NCBI GenBank assembly: GCA_916613615.1
Contig: OU744725.1
Span: forward strand, 9,468,708-9,532,707
Direction: 5' to 3'
Source of the DNA: Steromphala cineraria
Taxonomy: Eukaryota > Mollusca > Gastropoda > Trochida > Trochidae
DNA: 64,000 nucleotides
Under the pieces are notes generated by a model. That model ran no database searches. It was not told where the DNA came from and saw nothing but the letters and a program-made list of their open reading frames with translations. Positions within the stretch are counted from its first letter, which is position 1. Every line of letters begins with the position of its first letter. Below are positions 47,929 to 61,140 of the stretch, one piece after another. Position numbers and translations under genes: made by a program.

Positions 47929-50900
47929 ATTACACTCTTGAAGAACCCGATTTTTACCCTCTTCGTAAACACAGTGCCTGCAGCTGTGAAAATAATTCAG
48001 ACCCAGATAAATTTAAATATTTCTCATATGTGTATACTCTTACCATGTCAATCCTGAATATCGAAGTTTATATATTCATACTTGGTGCATAATGGCATGA
48101 GACGTATTAATAAATGGTCATGTTCTTAGGAATAATTTATTAATTTCATATTTTATTGTTTTGATTTTGATGGAATTCATGAGTCAGAGTATTCTATCCA
48201 GTACATTAGGACGTGTAAGTAATATGCCTATATAAGTGCATTCATTTCAGTAATCATCGGTTTTCATATTTTTCATGTTACAGTTTTGTCCAGAGTTTGA
48301 GGATTTTATTTTTTAAATCAACCTCTATCGATTTGTATGCAAAGAAATGAGAGTATATTGATTTAATAAAAAAATTTAAGATGTTAAACCGTTCCTAAGA
48401 TGTAAAGGCTAATTATACTACTTTTTGCTATTTTTTCAAACCATTTTTGATTAAGGATAAGCTAGATTATTTTAAAGATAGTTTAATTCAAACTGTGTGA
48501 ATACGGCCACTCAATAAATACGTATCTATTATTGACATCGTCATATCTTACTGTACCGTTTTTTGTACAAATTATTTATTTGAAAGAATATTTGTAAGTT
48601 AAAATCTACACTTGCTTTTCAATGAGCCTATCGTGTTTCATCTTGAGAAATAAAATCAAAATAATGCGAAAGGGTCTCTGACACCAACTAACGTCTGGAA
48701 TAGGAATTGGCGGTCTCATTCGGATTCCTGCAAAGGTTCCCACGTTCAAACCTAAAAAACGCGCCAAATGTGAGTTCATTCAGGTCACGTGGTCTCCAGT
48801 TTATTGGAAACAGATCCCTTAAACGTTCAAAGGCCTCTCATGACACAGTTTATGTCGACTCGTGCATGTTATGCATTTTGTCTTGATTTTCTTATCTCTA
48901 CCAAAACAAATGACACCCTTAAAGTAGTTTTCCACGGTTTTAGATGATGGTGCTGTGTTCCCTGGAAACCAATTTGACTAAATCCTTATAAATCCTTCCG
49001 CTAATGGCTGAAATATAGCATATAATACAACATATACAATAACCCGGTCACTACTAAAAATGTAAGTTTCTCTGTGACTTAAAAACATACGAAAAATATT
49101 TAGGTTTTTTTGTGACACGAAAAAAGTGAATTTTACTGGTTTATATAAAATATTAATACAAAAAGAAGGATGGGACTGATGTCTGCATTAGACAATATGG
49201 CACACTTTTTCACTCGTTTCATTTAAGTTTTAATAACTTTACCACTCAATGTTTCGATAACGACAAGACAGGATTATACACAGTCTACCCAACTAAAAAA
49301 GAAACAACTCCAAACATTTATGTTCACTGTTTTATGATGATACATAACGAAAAGCATGAGTCATGTTTCAAATTTAATATGCTTGTGAATACAATATACT
49401 CTCTATTTCTTTGGGGTTGATTCAAAGTTCGTAACATCATGTAAACAGCAATAAATCTTAATTATGTTAATCTAAAACTTTGAAAATATCATAAATCATT
49501 TAGTATTGTGAGTCATTCTCTAACCTACACTGTGTGTATTCATTTTCCAAATAACGTCCTGGGTTATTTTGACATGCGTATATGCTTTCAAATACAAGAA
49601 CAATCAAGATTTTTTGTAAACAAAACTTGCAAAGAGGTATGTACATACCAATGTCATATAACGTGATTCCCAAACTTACAATGGTTTGAATATCAGACAT
49701 CTACACTTTAACATTGATAATGTAGACAAATATTCAGTCTTAGACTAAATTTTCTGAAATGAAAATACATCTTCAATACAGCTTTGTACCATTAAAAGGG
49801 AGCTCACTGAAGCTGTTCATTTTCAGATGTTCCTGAAACTACAGTGATCTAAAAACTTTCTACAATAACATAGACTTGCATGGGTCTATATAGATACATG
49901 TATTTTAATTCAGGGGCTGATAGACAGACTTTTTCAGTCTCTGAAATATCAGTTTTTTAAATACAAAATAAAGAAAAATAGAAAAGGAGCCACTGTAAAA
50001 TGACTGCAGATCTAGACTTGCTCTTCGAGAGGTTATATTTAGGGCGATATATCATAAACTACTGTTTTGGTCGTATACTAATTGATAATGATAATTGTGA
50101 CATTATTTTGCAATTAATTATCATTGTTATGTTTAAAATTATATTTATCCAGATGATTTTTAGATATATCTGATTTATTATGTACGTCTTTACAATGAAT
50201 CATTGCTATTTTTACAGTTGCATGCTTTGCTTATATTTAAAAGTACTTCCTGTATTCTCACTGCACGATAGTCTAGCATGCTGATACATGTAGTTAAAAA
50301 CACTGTTTGCATTTAAATATTTGTAATTTGCATGATAATGTTAAAACTTTACACATATGTTTATACACAATGCAATAATTTTATAAGAATTAAAATTCGA
50401 CCTCAACATGATGATAATAATGGTATATATAAAGATTTTGAAATTGTGAATATTCATATATTTCTTTATTGACCTCCTAATGTAATGATAACATAACTTA
50501 CAAAATCCGTATTTTATTGTAACCTCTGACTACCATTTAAAATTTATTCCATGTAGTTGTTTTATTTGAAGGTACATTCTTTTAGAATATGAGTATTTAA
50601 AATATAATCACCTCATGAATATCATACGCCACATGCACATACAAGTTGCTGTCAGTTATGAAATAGCGAGTACACAAATTGATTTGAACTTTAATTATTA
50701 TTGTGAGTATGAAGATGGAAACAAAAAGAGAGTTTGTTTCTGAAATTAATTACTAGCATACTGAGCGAAAACTGATTTATATAAAGATCAAAATAAGTTT
50801 GACGAACACATTCGAATATTCCACCTATTTATAGATAAGTTATTTTTAGATTGACCAAATTGCGCAAATGACTGATTCATCTAGTTCATCTTTCTGACGA

Positions 50901-53022
50901 AAGAGGGCGTTTTATAACGGAAACACCCGATGATTCAGATGGTTGCATCAGCTCGAGATGAAGGCGACAGTTGCTACACTCAGTGGGCGTTACAGAACAA
51001 TACACGTCGTACTTGGCTACTTGCATTGTATTGTAATGTCCTGGCTCGGTTATTTTGTCCTTTTTCATACACATCACGTATATAACTACCTATCGTGTTG
51101 GTAATGCATTTGCTTCCCTGTATAATCCTGTTCATGTCCTGTACAAAAGCAGATCGTCCCAGTGTGACTTATTTGAACTTCTATATGACGAAGAACGGTT
51201 GTGGATCATACGTTATAACATATACTTCCTTGTCAATTTATGGAAGAGAAATTGTTAAAATTTATGTAATTAAATATCTTCCTGACCTTTTCTTCTGAAA
51301 TGTATCAAGTGCATTTGTTAAAGGATAAAGACTGTGGTGTGTGGATCTATAATTCTCCAAACTGGACGTTCATCAATTTTTTCTCATAAGGACATATTTA
51401 GACATACCGACTTGAACAATCAATTCTTATTATATTGAGTTTGGATAAATATCGTTTATAAGCCGTCTTGATGTGTTAAAGAATATGTCGTTTTACAAGT
51501 ATCCATATCTAACCATTTTACTATATTTTCTATACATTATTTCAATATCTTAATAAAATATACGGTGCATATATATATTTCATATTTTACATACTAAAAT
51601 TAATATGGAAAAAACCCACCATAATAACTATTATTATATGAAATGGTACATGTAGACACTGACATGTAAGTAAAGATGTATATTAACATATTGGAGTATT
51701 TTTATTATAGTTTGATAGATTATTAACCTCAATATGCATTGTCCATATACTGCTCGCGTACTACAAGGCTTTTAATGGATAAAATTGTGCTGTTGTAAGC
51801 ATTATTTCTCTTAATCTTTTTAAGTTAATATAAAATATATATCTATATACAACACATGATCTTATATATTTTGACTGGGTGTCATAATAAATCCTCTCTC
51901 TCACGATAGACATTGATACTATACTCAGAACAAACATTGTGTATCTACATTGCATACAGTATAGATAATAACTCCCTGTTTTCCAGGCCGTTATATTATG
52001 CTTGTCGCCTTTCCAGTGTTAGATATAGACGGTATATAGAAGATATTAACCTACATGTTGTTGACAGGTGGGATTTATATCTCGGATGTTCTGTTTACAT
52101 GTCATCTGATCTCTGTTTATTTTGTCCTCCTCAAAACGCGATTTTGTTCCTAGGTCATCAGTTCAGGTTTATACGATACTATTTAAACACCCGTATACAC
52201 ATAGGTACACTCTCATCAGGCCGGGCGATATATAGGGACAGGTGCGTGGATATTAGATAACTAAACCACAGCCAACATCCTTCAGCATTGTATAAGTGTG
52301 GTGTTTTCAAATAACCGTAACTCTTCATAAATATGTAGGCAAATATATGTGATTATTGTTGTAAAACCCATATTGTTCAATGGTCGTTCTAGAAGTAGAG
52401 TAATGTCACCACCCGACTTCGTTAACTTTTTGCACAACTTTGGTAAGGCTCTTCAGGGTAATCGTTTCATTTTAATTAAAAAACTGAAAGGTGAAAATAA
52501 GAAAAACAAATTTTACAGGAACATAATATCAGTGATTAGTGAACACGTTATCTATTGATTTCAAAATTATGAAACTTGAACAGAAGTAAGAATATAGAGA
52601 TTTATTTCAATTAATGAACAGTGACTCTATCAATCTTTCAATTTTGGGTATGTATCTTAAAAATACTAATTTTTTGTTTTACGATAGCATAACTTTATGA
52701 TAAAGTAAGCTTTATGTTGTATTCGTTTATCCTTAGAGAAGTCTATAAGGATATGAAGATCTATTTCAATGAACATGACAGGAACTCTTTCAATCTATCT
52801 ACTTCGGTTGCCTACTTCTTACAAGGATACAACTATCATACCAGCAATTCAACGTCCTGGTACGATTAAGTCACCATATCAATTATTAATAAAAGGAACT
52901 ATTCTATTTGTTAAACTTTCATAAACTTTCCTTAAACCGAAATACGATAACCTCTGACAAAAAAAAAATCGACATTTCTGAAATTTTATTATGAAATAAG
53001 GTAATCGATTCTTCTTAATGTA
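47929..53022. other. Intergenic DNA, nothing recognised
   Basis: About 5 kb of AT-rich DNA without a supported gene, repeat or element. A 115-codon frame at 51913-52260 and smaller ones match nothing known to me. Confidence 0.4.
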
Positions 53023-53144
53023 CTGGGCCTCCTTTCACAAAACAACCTTAACTAAGGTTGGCCTTAACTCTCATTCTTTAACATTGCACTAAGGCTACCT
53101 TAGGGACTTACGATCACCTTAGTGCTTTGTGAAAGGGGACCCAG
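53023..53144. mobile_element. Small foldback MITE, CTGGGCC ends (1 of 3 in cluster)
   Basis: Left end CTGGGCCTCCTTTCACAAAA pairs with right end TTTGTGAAAGGGGACCCAG. The interior is a series of ccttaacta/aaggttgg/ccttag words and ttaacattgcactaaggcta. GTA flanks both sides (a possible 3-bp duplication). About 122 bp, no coding. Confidence 0.7.
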
Positions 53145-53350
53145 GTATAGATATGTTATTTATGTATTCGGAGTGTATTCATCTTTCTTCATCACCTCAA
53201 CTTCTAGAATGCCCATAAGTTTATTTTACAATAAATGTCCTGGTTCTAGTATGATAATGTAACCAGAGGTTAACAAGTATAGACTTAGACTATATAGTAG
53301 TCTATTATAGTATTAGACTTATATCTCATTTGAGGATCTGGCTGACAAAC

Positions 53351-53466
53351 CAGGGCCTTGATTTTCGAAGCTCTCTTAGTGCTTATAGATAGTCGCAAGT
53401 ACCATATTATAACATTGGCCTACGACTATCTTAGCACTAAGAGAGCCTCGAAAATCTAGACCCAGG
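53351..53466. mobile_element. Small foldback MITE (2 of 3 in cluster)
   Basis: Left arm GGGCCTTGATTTTCGAAGCT, then ctcttagtgct, pairs with right arm agcactaagagag, then CCTCGAAAATCTAGACCC. The arms are about 45 bp of a 116-bp element. The ends share a ccagggcc/gacccagg character with the first element. Confidence 0.7.
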
Positions 53467-53597
53467 AGGTAACCTGAGCATCATACTTGAGGTTATCAGT
53501 TACAGTTATAATTACACATTTTACATCCGGATTGTTCTTTTATATGACTACGAAACAATTTAAATATTAATGACCTGTGCTGTATATAGAACACCAC

Positions 53598-53706
53598 TTG
53601 GTCCAGTTACACCAATACTAACCTAACACCACGATTAACCCAAGGGCCAACTTTTAACATTGCACTAAAACTACCTTTGTTAAGTTATTTAAGTGTAACG
53701 GGGCCC
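53598..53706. mobile_element. Small foldback MITE (3 of 3 in cluster)
   Basis: Left TTGGTCCAGTTACACCAATA against right aagtgtaacggggccc. The interior ttttaacattgcactaaaac, then tacctttg, is shared with the element at 53023-53144, so the two belong to one family. More decayed than the others. Confidence 0.5.
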
Positions 53707-55012
53707 GTACAAATATCACCTTATCCATTATACAAAACTCAAAGTAAAGATGATACTGAAGTGAATAGACGCGGGCCTGTTCGACAGGCTATAGTTTGTA
53801 AATGTGCTTCTGACCATAAGAGCACTTTAAAGGTGAGTGTCCAAGTTAACTGTGTATCAACAGGTACTCCACATCATTATGATGACCAGACCAGTAGCCT
53901 ATAAGATCTTCACGCAAACCTGTGTATATTTAGAGGGCTTGCCACATACCCTGGGAGATACTGTGTGGGTATATGAGCTTTAAAGTAATGTTTGTCACCT
54001 AGATTCAATATTCCATTCAAACGGCGTGTTTGCCTTGCCGAGGTTGTTTGTTCAAGAGAGTTTGAGTGCAGTTGACGGGTGTAAACCACGCATCCCACAC
54101 AAAGTTTCATTCTTGTACATAATTAAACACCGTGGAAGGATCGACTTGTAATGCTTCACCGGCTTACCGTCCCAGTGCGTATGGATATTGAACACGACAG
54201 AAGAGGGAACGTTTGCTTTTGTATGGCATCAATTGCCATCGTTAAAAGTAAAACGTCATCGTTACTTAAAATATCATTTTGATTCTGAAAACCCGTTTCT
54301 TGTTTAAAAGCAAACAGTATTGCCATGGTTGTTCGTCTTCATAGTAATCACTCTCTGCTTGATAAGTACATTATCACCAAGATACCTTCAGCATATATTT
54401 ATACTAAGGACTGCATAACATAAAAGGCCAGAAATATGGTCTGTTCGTAGCAAAATATACGAAATGAATATTTTAGTTAAAATCCTAACAGTTTCAACTC
54501 GGTTGATAGAACAACATACATGCAATACAACACTGCTGACACAGCATATAAATGTCTACCTCATCAAAACGAGTATTACTTTGTAAGGGGGTCGGGTGTA
54601 TGAATTGACATCGGGATGTCACGGTGTGTCGTTCCTATTAGCGTTTCGTGTCTCTTCATATTCCCACCTGGAAATCAGCCGAAGAACGCTGATTAGGTTA
54701 CCTGGATGATGGAGATACCTGTATGCAGATTACCTATGATACCTACGTTTACGTACATAGTCTTGTCACCTGAGATCCCCATTCGCATTTGTATGCGGGA
54801 TTTGTTAGATTTTGGTGTTTGTTTATTTACATATTTCGTGTTGACATACCCTAGATCTGTTTACCTGGATGAATAAAGGGATATAATGCATACCATGACA
54901 GTCATGTAAAGGTCCCCAGAATACCCCAATGTCTTTGTGGGCAACTGTATGTACGTGCTTTGTAGCAAGTGGAAATGGTATGCGTGGTTTTCTCACTATG
55001 TTCTACAACATC
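53707..55012. other. Intergenic DNA, nothing recognised
   Basis: Short frames at 53677-53904 and 53910-54110 have no recognisable product. Nothing else stands out. Confidence 0.4.
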
Positions 55013-55486
55013 CTCAAACACGATGGAAACGTTAACATCCCGATATAGTAAAAAACTCAAACACGGTGGAAACGTTAACATCCCGATATTGTAAAAAACT
55101 CAAACACGATGGAAACTTTAACATCCCGATATTGTAAAAAACTCAAACACGATGGAAACGTTAACATCCCGATATAGTAAAAAACTCAAACACGGTGGAA
55201 ACGTTAACATCCCGATATTGTAAAAAACTCAAACACGATGGAAACGTTAACATCCCGATTTAGTAAAAAAACTCAAACACGATGGAAACGTTAACATCCC
55301 GATATAGTAAAAAACTCAAACACGATGGAAACGTTAACATCCCGATATAGTAAAAAATTCAAACACGATGGAAACGTTAACTTCCCGATTTAGTAAAAAA
55401 CTCAAACACGATGGAAACGTTAACATCCCGATATAGTAAAATACTCAAACACGATGGAAACGTTAACATCCCGATATAGTAAAAAA
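55013..55486. repeat. Minisatellite, 43-bp unit, 11 copies
   Basis: Unit CTCAAACACGATGGAAACGT, then TAACATCCCGATATAGTAAAAAA, repeated head to tail about 11 times. Copies differ by single bases (GATGG/GGTGG, ATATAG/ATATTG/ATTTAG) and one has an extra A. The high similarity points to recent expansion or ongoing homogenisation. 43 is not a multiple of three, so no frame runs through it. Confidence 0.95.
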
Positions 55487-55847
55487 CGCAACACCTATAT
55501 CGTTTAAAATCGTTCCAGCGACAAAATTGGGCTTGTTTTAAAAAGGCAACATCAATATATTTTTTACGTTTTAATAAAGTGTATGTTACAAGAACGATAC
55601 AGTTGGTTGACGATACAAGATGATGTACCAAATTTTCAAACTCTATGAAAATGTAAGTTATCCTCCATAAAAGAAGGCAATGTTTATGCTTCTAAAATGA
55701 ATCCCAGAGAAACAGCTTTTAAATTATCTAGGATGACGAGTTTAAATGATCCACGCCAATGCAGTAGATGGCTTATACCATCTCAAGATATGCTATATAC
55801 GTCAACATTAAGTAAATAAGGGTGAGGTATTTTCTATACCAATAGAT

Positions 55848-55926
55848 GGCGGGCGCCTGGGTATTGAGACATTCAGTACTGTCGATTAGCACAAGACGAA
55901 CATGGTATGGGTTCGAATCCCCCATG
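55848..55926 (+). mobile_element. tRNA-derived SINE head (tRNA-like sequence)
   Basis: The sequence ends in a perfect RNA polymerase III B box GGTTCGAATCC (55910-55920) inside a T-arm-like stem (tgggttcgaatcccc). About 50 bases upstream, gcctgggtattgagac could be a degenerate A box. The first part does not fold into a clean acceptor stem, so a functional tRNA is unlikely. A tRNA-derived SINE fragment or tRNA pseudogene fits better. No tail or target duplication was defined. Confidence 0.4.
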
Positions 55927-56749
55927 CAAAGGGTCAACTGAAAGAAGTCTGTATTCAACAGAGGCCAAATTTAACCATTACAAATGACATACATGTAGAT
56001 AAACGATAAGAAGAAAAAAAATCAATACTCCAAAGAGTTTGTTTACATTTCAAAGACATATTTGGTAGGCAGTGAAAGCGATATCAAAATTTGCTGAATA
56101 GAAAAAATTCAATGGGTTAGATACCTTATAAAGTCATGAAAGAATGTTGACGGTGTGTGCAAAATTGTATACTCATATATGTGTATCTAAAGATAGAAGT
56201 GTGCATGTGTCCTTAAATGGTGGTGTTTAAGGTGAGCTGTCGATGGAGATATAGCGCATGCGTCACGCGTCCTATAACACCGGCAATGCGGAAGAATACA
56301 CAATATATACACAACAGTATATAACAACACACCTTAACTTCATTCATTCATTTGATAAATTGCAGTGTTTGAGATATCCATGTCTTTTTCCATTTAAGCA
56401 TGGAGGTAGTTTGTTGACCAGACAATAGCATCACGCTACTGAGCATGTGGAGGGAAGTTATGCATCTAGGATTATCCTTAGATCAGATAAGATCGTTTAA
56501 CTATTTAAAAAAGAATATTCTAAAGGATGTACCCGGTAATAAACTAAGATAGCGTTATGCATTTGACCTTTCAGCACTTAACACAGATAGTTGTTTGGAA
56601 ATGCCATTCTTTCTCCTTCACTGAAGACGTAAACTGGTTTATACACCAAGAAGTGGTGTTTCTTACAAGCTACACAAAATTGCAATTGCATAAGCTTTTT
56701 CAAAACGTCTCGTGTCTTTTAAGAAAAGTATGTCGAGTCGTTGTGTTAC
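55927..56749. other. Intergenic DNA, nothing recognised
   Basis: No supported feature between the tRNA-like sequence and the 39-bp array. Confidence 0.4.
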
Positions 56750-57180
56750 GAGTAAGGTTTTCTATAACATTTCTATAAGGGTGAGCCGAGTAAGGGTTTT
56801 CTATAACATTTCTATAAGGATGAGCCGAGTAAGGGTTTTCTATAACATTTCTATAAGGATGAGCCGAGTAAGGGTTTTCTATAACATTTCTATAAGGATG
56901 AGCCGAGTAAGGGTTTTCTATAACATTTCTATAAGGATGAGCCGAGTAAGGGTTTTCTATAACATTTCTATAAGGATGAGCCGAGTAAGGGTCTTCTATA
57001 ACATTTCTATAAGGATGAGCCGAGTAAGGGTTTTCTATAACATTTCTATAAGGATGAGCCGAGTAAGGGTTTTCTATAACATTTCTATAAGGATGAGCCG
57101 AGTAAGGGTCTTCTATAACATTTCTATAAGGATGAGCCGAGTAAGGGTCTTCTATAACATTTCTATAAGGATGAGCCGAG
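56750..57180. repeat. Minisatellite, 39-bp unit, 11 copies, open on both strands
   Basis: Unit GAGCCGAGTAAGGGTTTTCT, then ATAACATTTCTATAAGGAT, about 11 copies, almost identical (variants GGTTTT/GGTCTT; first copy gagtaagg, ggtgag). Because 39 is 13 codons and the unit lacks stops in one frame per strand, it creates long frames: a + frame repeating MSRVRVFYNISIR and a minus frame repeating NPYSAHPYRNVIE. These have no start context, splice signals or similarity outside the repeat, and I do not call them genes. Confidence 0.95.
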
Positions 57181-58539
57181 CGACTGGTTCGTAATATGAG
57201 ACAATGATACAAATAACAATTTCCAGCAGTAAATAACAATCCATAATGATCGTATTCATCCTGTTTAAATCCTTCAATCTATTAGGCAATGTTTACAATG
57301 TACATATTTTTGTGAATTACATGGTATCAAGTAGTATCAAATCCAACTTCCTATTCCAAAATATATTTTGAACGTCGTATCATTTCACAATCATACAAAA
57401 AAGTTCATCTTCATATTTTATAAAGGATCGTCAATTTGCAATGCAGCCTCTTAAACGACCATAAGGATATGACATGTAATGTACAATAATGCTGATCACG
57501 ATTTATTAATGACATCAAAGAATGACATGAATAAAAGCTTGCCTCCACTCTTTTATCTTTACGAAGCTTTTTCACCACATATGACGAATATTTCTTTGGT
57601 AGAACTTTCTTTGAAGAGCCTATGCAAGAATAATCACGTACGATAGTGCACATGATTTAAGCATTACGCTGCTAATTGTATCAAGTTATACAGATCAAAT
57701 GCCAAGTCATTTGATTCAATGTGTTAGCTGGAAGATGTGTAGTGTGGAGTTAACTGTTGAATGAATATGCAGTTTCTCTTGTCATTATACAAGTGACATT
57801 CGTGTATAACACGTTGTGATATTGAATTTCATATCGCCTTCCTTTGTCAAGTACTTTGTCATCATCTCTATTTATATCATAACATATGATTTTCAAAATC
57901 AGGTACATCATTTCCCTCTTACATATTTCCATAACATTTGGAATAATGCCTACTGTGTAAGGTAAAGAACAACATTAACAATTTTGACATTAAGGTTATT
58001 TTAATCAATTGATTTATGATAATATTTATATTAATCGATTTTATATCAATGAATAAATAGTTCATATTTCGTTATTTACAGTCAACATATACACATTTCT
58101 TCCTTATTCTCTCTCAAGTATCTTCTATCAAGCACCTAGCCACATTCTTGTATGCAATTGTCTTTGAAGCGCACAGTATAGAGGAGGACATTTATAAAGT
58201 GAGGAATGTTCACTGTAGTTTCAAGTGTCTCCTGTAAGAGGGACCAGTTGACAGTGAGAATATAAGAGACTAATATACTCCCAGATCACTAGGTGATACA
58301 CCTTATATCTACCGGTGAGTCGGTTCACTCCTATCTATATACCTACTTTTCGATAATGTTACTTGCAATTTGGTGTATAACGTTTTGCTGGGTTTTTGTG
58401 TCGTGATCGTATCAGCCATTGATTAAAAACGTACTTTAGATTCGTGTCTACGTTGTTTATAAGACTCACGTTTAAAAATATCCAAAGGCATATCATGTTA
58501 TACAAATTATATATTCGTTGACGAGATTTGTGCATAAAG
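57181..58539. other. Intergenic DNA, nothing recognised
   Basis: AT-rich. Minus frames at 57411-57653 and 57750-57932 show no recognisable product. Confidence 0.4.
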
Positions 58540-58860
58540 ATAAGTACTTCACATTCGTTCATATTCGCCGAGCGAGAGATCATGTTATATGTAATTTCAT
58601 AACTATTGCACATGCCCTGCTAATATTTATTAGGACCAGTAATTCATATCGATTCAATTTCCCAGTATATCTTGTCAGAATTTATACTTACGCATTTCAT
58701 CGAGCAAGGAATCATATAACATGTCATATCAAAGATATTACACGTTTTGACAATCTTCATATAACAAAAACAGTATTTAATTTTCATTAACATGCACTTT
58801 TTACCAAGCAAGACTATTCACATTTCATCGAGGAAGAAATCATATAACAAGTCATACCTT
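58540..58860 (+). repeat. Degenerate tandem repeat, about 130-bp period, three copies
   Basis: Catttcatcgagcaaggaat, then catataacatgtcata, is seen near 58692. Relatives lie near 58560 (catattcgccgagcgagaga, then tcatgttat) and 58821 (catttcatcgaggaagaaat, then catataacaagtcata). Spacings are about 132 and 129 bp. Only the core of each unit is clearly shared. Confidence 0.5.
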
Positions 58861-61140
58861 ATGTGTGATTCACTAAAGTTTGTACGATCATTTACTAATA
58901 CTTCAATTCACTACACTTTGACTTTGATGAGATCCTTACCAGAATGGATATCGTGCAAAAATCATGTTAACACGTTTTTTCATGCTATTGTATGTATCGA
59001 CATTTAGAATATTGGATATTATCATACATGCAGGTTTGTTGATACCAAAACCAGATTGTGTCCACTCTCAGATATCTATTTTTGTTAAACATAGTGTTTT
59101 CACTTTTCTTGTCAAAGTTACAACGCGGATTAAAACACAATCATATGTTGATGCCTTTCTTGGACGAATTCATAAGACATCCTTGACATTAAAGAAGTAT
59201 CTTTTTCTGCTTATCAAAATGAAAGTCAAGGCGATATGAGAACAATGACAGTGATACAGCACGTTAAGTATACTTTAACTTAACCCTCCTTGTGCCAAGT
59301 CGTGCACAATGGTCGTATTGACCTGGTCACCTTGTGATGAATGTGATGTAAGGTGATGAATGTGAATGTCAACAAGCACAACATGTTGGTGTCGATACAT
59401 CATCAACAATCAGATGACAAAATACAAGAGCATGATTGACAGGGGTTATGAAGAAAGTGACCCGTGTTAATTACAGAAACTGATCAATCATATACACAAC
59501 GGTCAGTCCTTACAATAATCCACACTGACCTTTAGTGTGACACTTCAGTGATGCCGTTGATAGAAGCCGAGTTTGTCATCCACGAATCGAGGTAATGTAC
59601 AATAGTTTTCTTCTTAATTGAGTTTCGGGACAAACATGTTTATATTGTTACGTCTATGTGGTGATACCAAGCTATTAAATATCATGCTTTGTTCATAGCA
59701 TTTGTTTTGTAAATCATAAATTTAACGCCTTGAAAGCAATTTTTAAAAGACATGTATAAAAGTGGTTAAGTTATCTAAAACGAGATCTTATCTATCTACG
59801 TATTTATTTATCATCACTTGTCTGATATCGGTTTATAAGAATCTACAGAGAAATGTCGCACTCTTGAAACAAAGATATTAATCCATTAAGACACGTTGCG
59901 TATTTATTTTAAGCAAGTAAAATGAAAGGATTACATTGGTTGAAAGATATCTTATCGAAGAAAGAAACAGCTTCAACGAACGATTTATTTATACTTTGAA
60001 AAAAACATCCAAACTATTGCGAAACGCAATCTTCTGTACAACATACTTCAGATTCAGTCGTCATCATTCTCAGATTCTTACACTCGTTAAAAGGTCAGAT
60101 ATACGATATCTTATCAACAATCAATCGTATACGCCTTCATTCAATGAAAGTAATCATTTCCTAGAAGGTAATCGTCGCCACATTGTGATAGTGTTTCAAA
60201 TGTGTCAGTCTTGTTGGCGCTGAACAATCACTCATTGTGCAATGTAACCAGGCGGTAAAGATGTAATTCTTTAATACTAAGAAATTACGAAAATTATATC
60301 CTTCATGCACATGGCATGAAGTCTCCTGAAATTTCTTAATTTTGCAAATGTTGGACGTAAATTGACAGGCTTTCCTTTCATCCCTCCATGTATATTATAT
60401 AAGAATATACATGTAGACCTATATATGGTGTGTTTCAGTAAAGTTTCAGTTAGGTTCTTTATCTACTCATCTAATCTAGTGACGGGTAGGTCGAGTGGTT
60501 CTTTTCACGAAGCATGGGACGGAGGAGACATCTTCTGAACATATGATGTCGTCGTACGATTTGCGTCTTACCTTTGTAAAGTGTTGCATTTAACACGCAG
60601 AGTAACATCATATAGCTTTGCATAATAAAATGATGATTAATCTTGTCTAATTTCTAAACATTCACAAAAATATCTTTTAAAAAATTAAAGTCCTAATTTT
60701 TTTTACATTGAATAAAAATTAAATATAAAGCACAGATAAGTTTTTCGGCTGACGAAATGTTTTTTTTTCGGTTTTATTATAAGAGGCTTTAATAATGAGA
60801 AAAAAGAGATTTCACATACCGCATTTATTTTAGGTACGTTTATTGAAATGAATTATTTACAATATTTAGGAAAACACAAGAGTTGAAGAGCATTTCAATA
60901 ATGTCTCTAAATAATGTAACATTTCCTGGCTTCAAACCTCTAAAAAAACTGTAAGCCCTATATAACAGTCCAATAAATATTTATGGAAGTTATTAATGGT
61001 AAACGCGACAAGACAATAATTGTATTGTTCGTCCGCTTTCGTTATTTTTTCTTATTCAGAGGCGAAATATGAACCCGCAATATTTAAACGTAAAGGTGAG
61101 ACTGCTCCTTTAAAATATTGTAGAAACGGGGCGTCGTCCA
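58861..61140. other. Intergenic DNA upstream of the ERM gene
   Basis: No gene supported; a 95-codon + frame at 59936-60223 has no recognisable domain. A 10-bp inverted repeat CATGTATATT...AATATACATG lies at 60387-60413. Distal regulatory sequence of the ERM gene may lie here but cannot be identified. Confidence 0.35.

Noticed and set aside
47796..48092. 98-codon proline-run frame as a gene
   Set aside because: The proline stretch is the poly-C run; no family match or gene structure.
55013..57180. CRISPR array
   Set aside because: Both arrays are contiguous tandem repeats without unique spacers, and the DNA is from an animal.
56712..57239. Long overlapping frames (160 and 179 codons) as real repeat proteins
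   Set aside because: They are a direct result of a 39-bp tandem repeat that is stop-free on both strands; no start context, splice signal or similarity outside the repeat.
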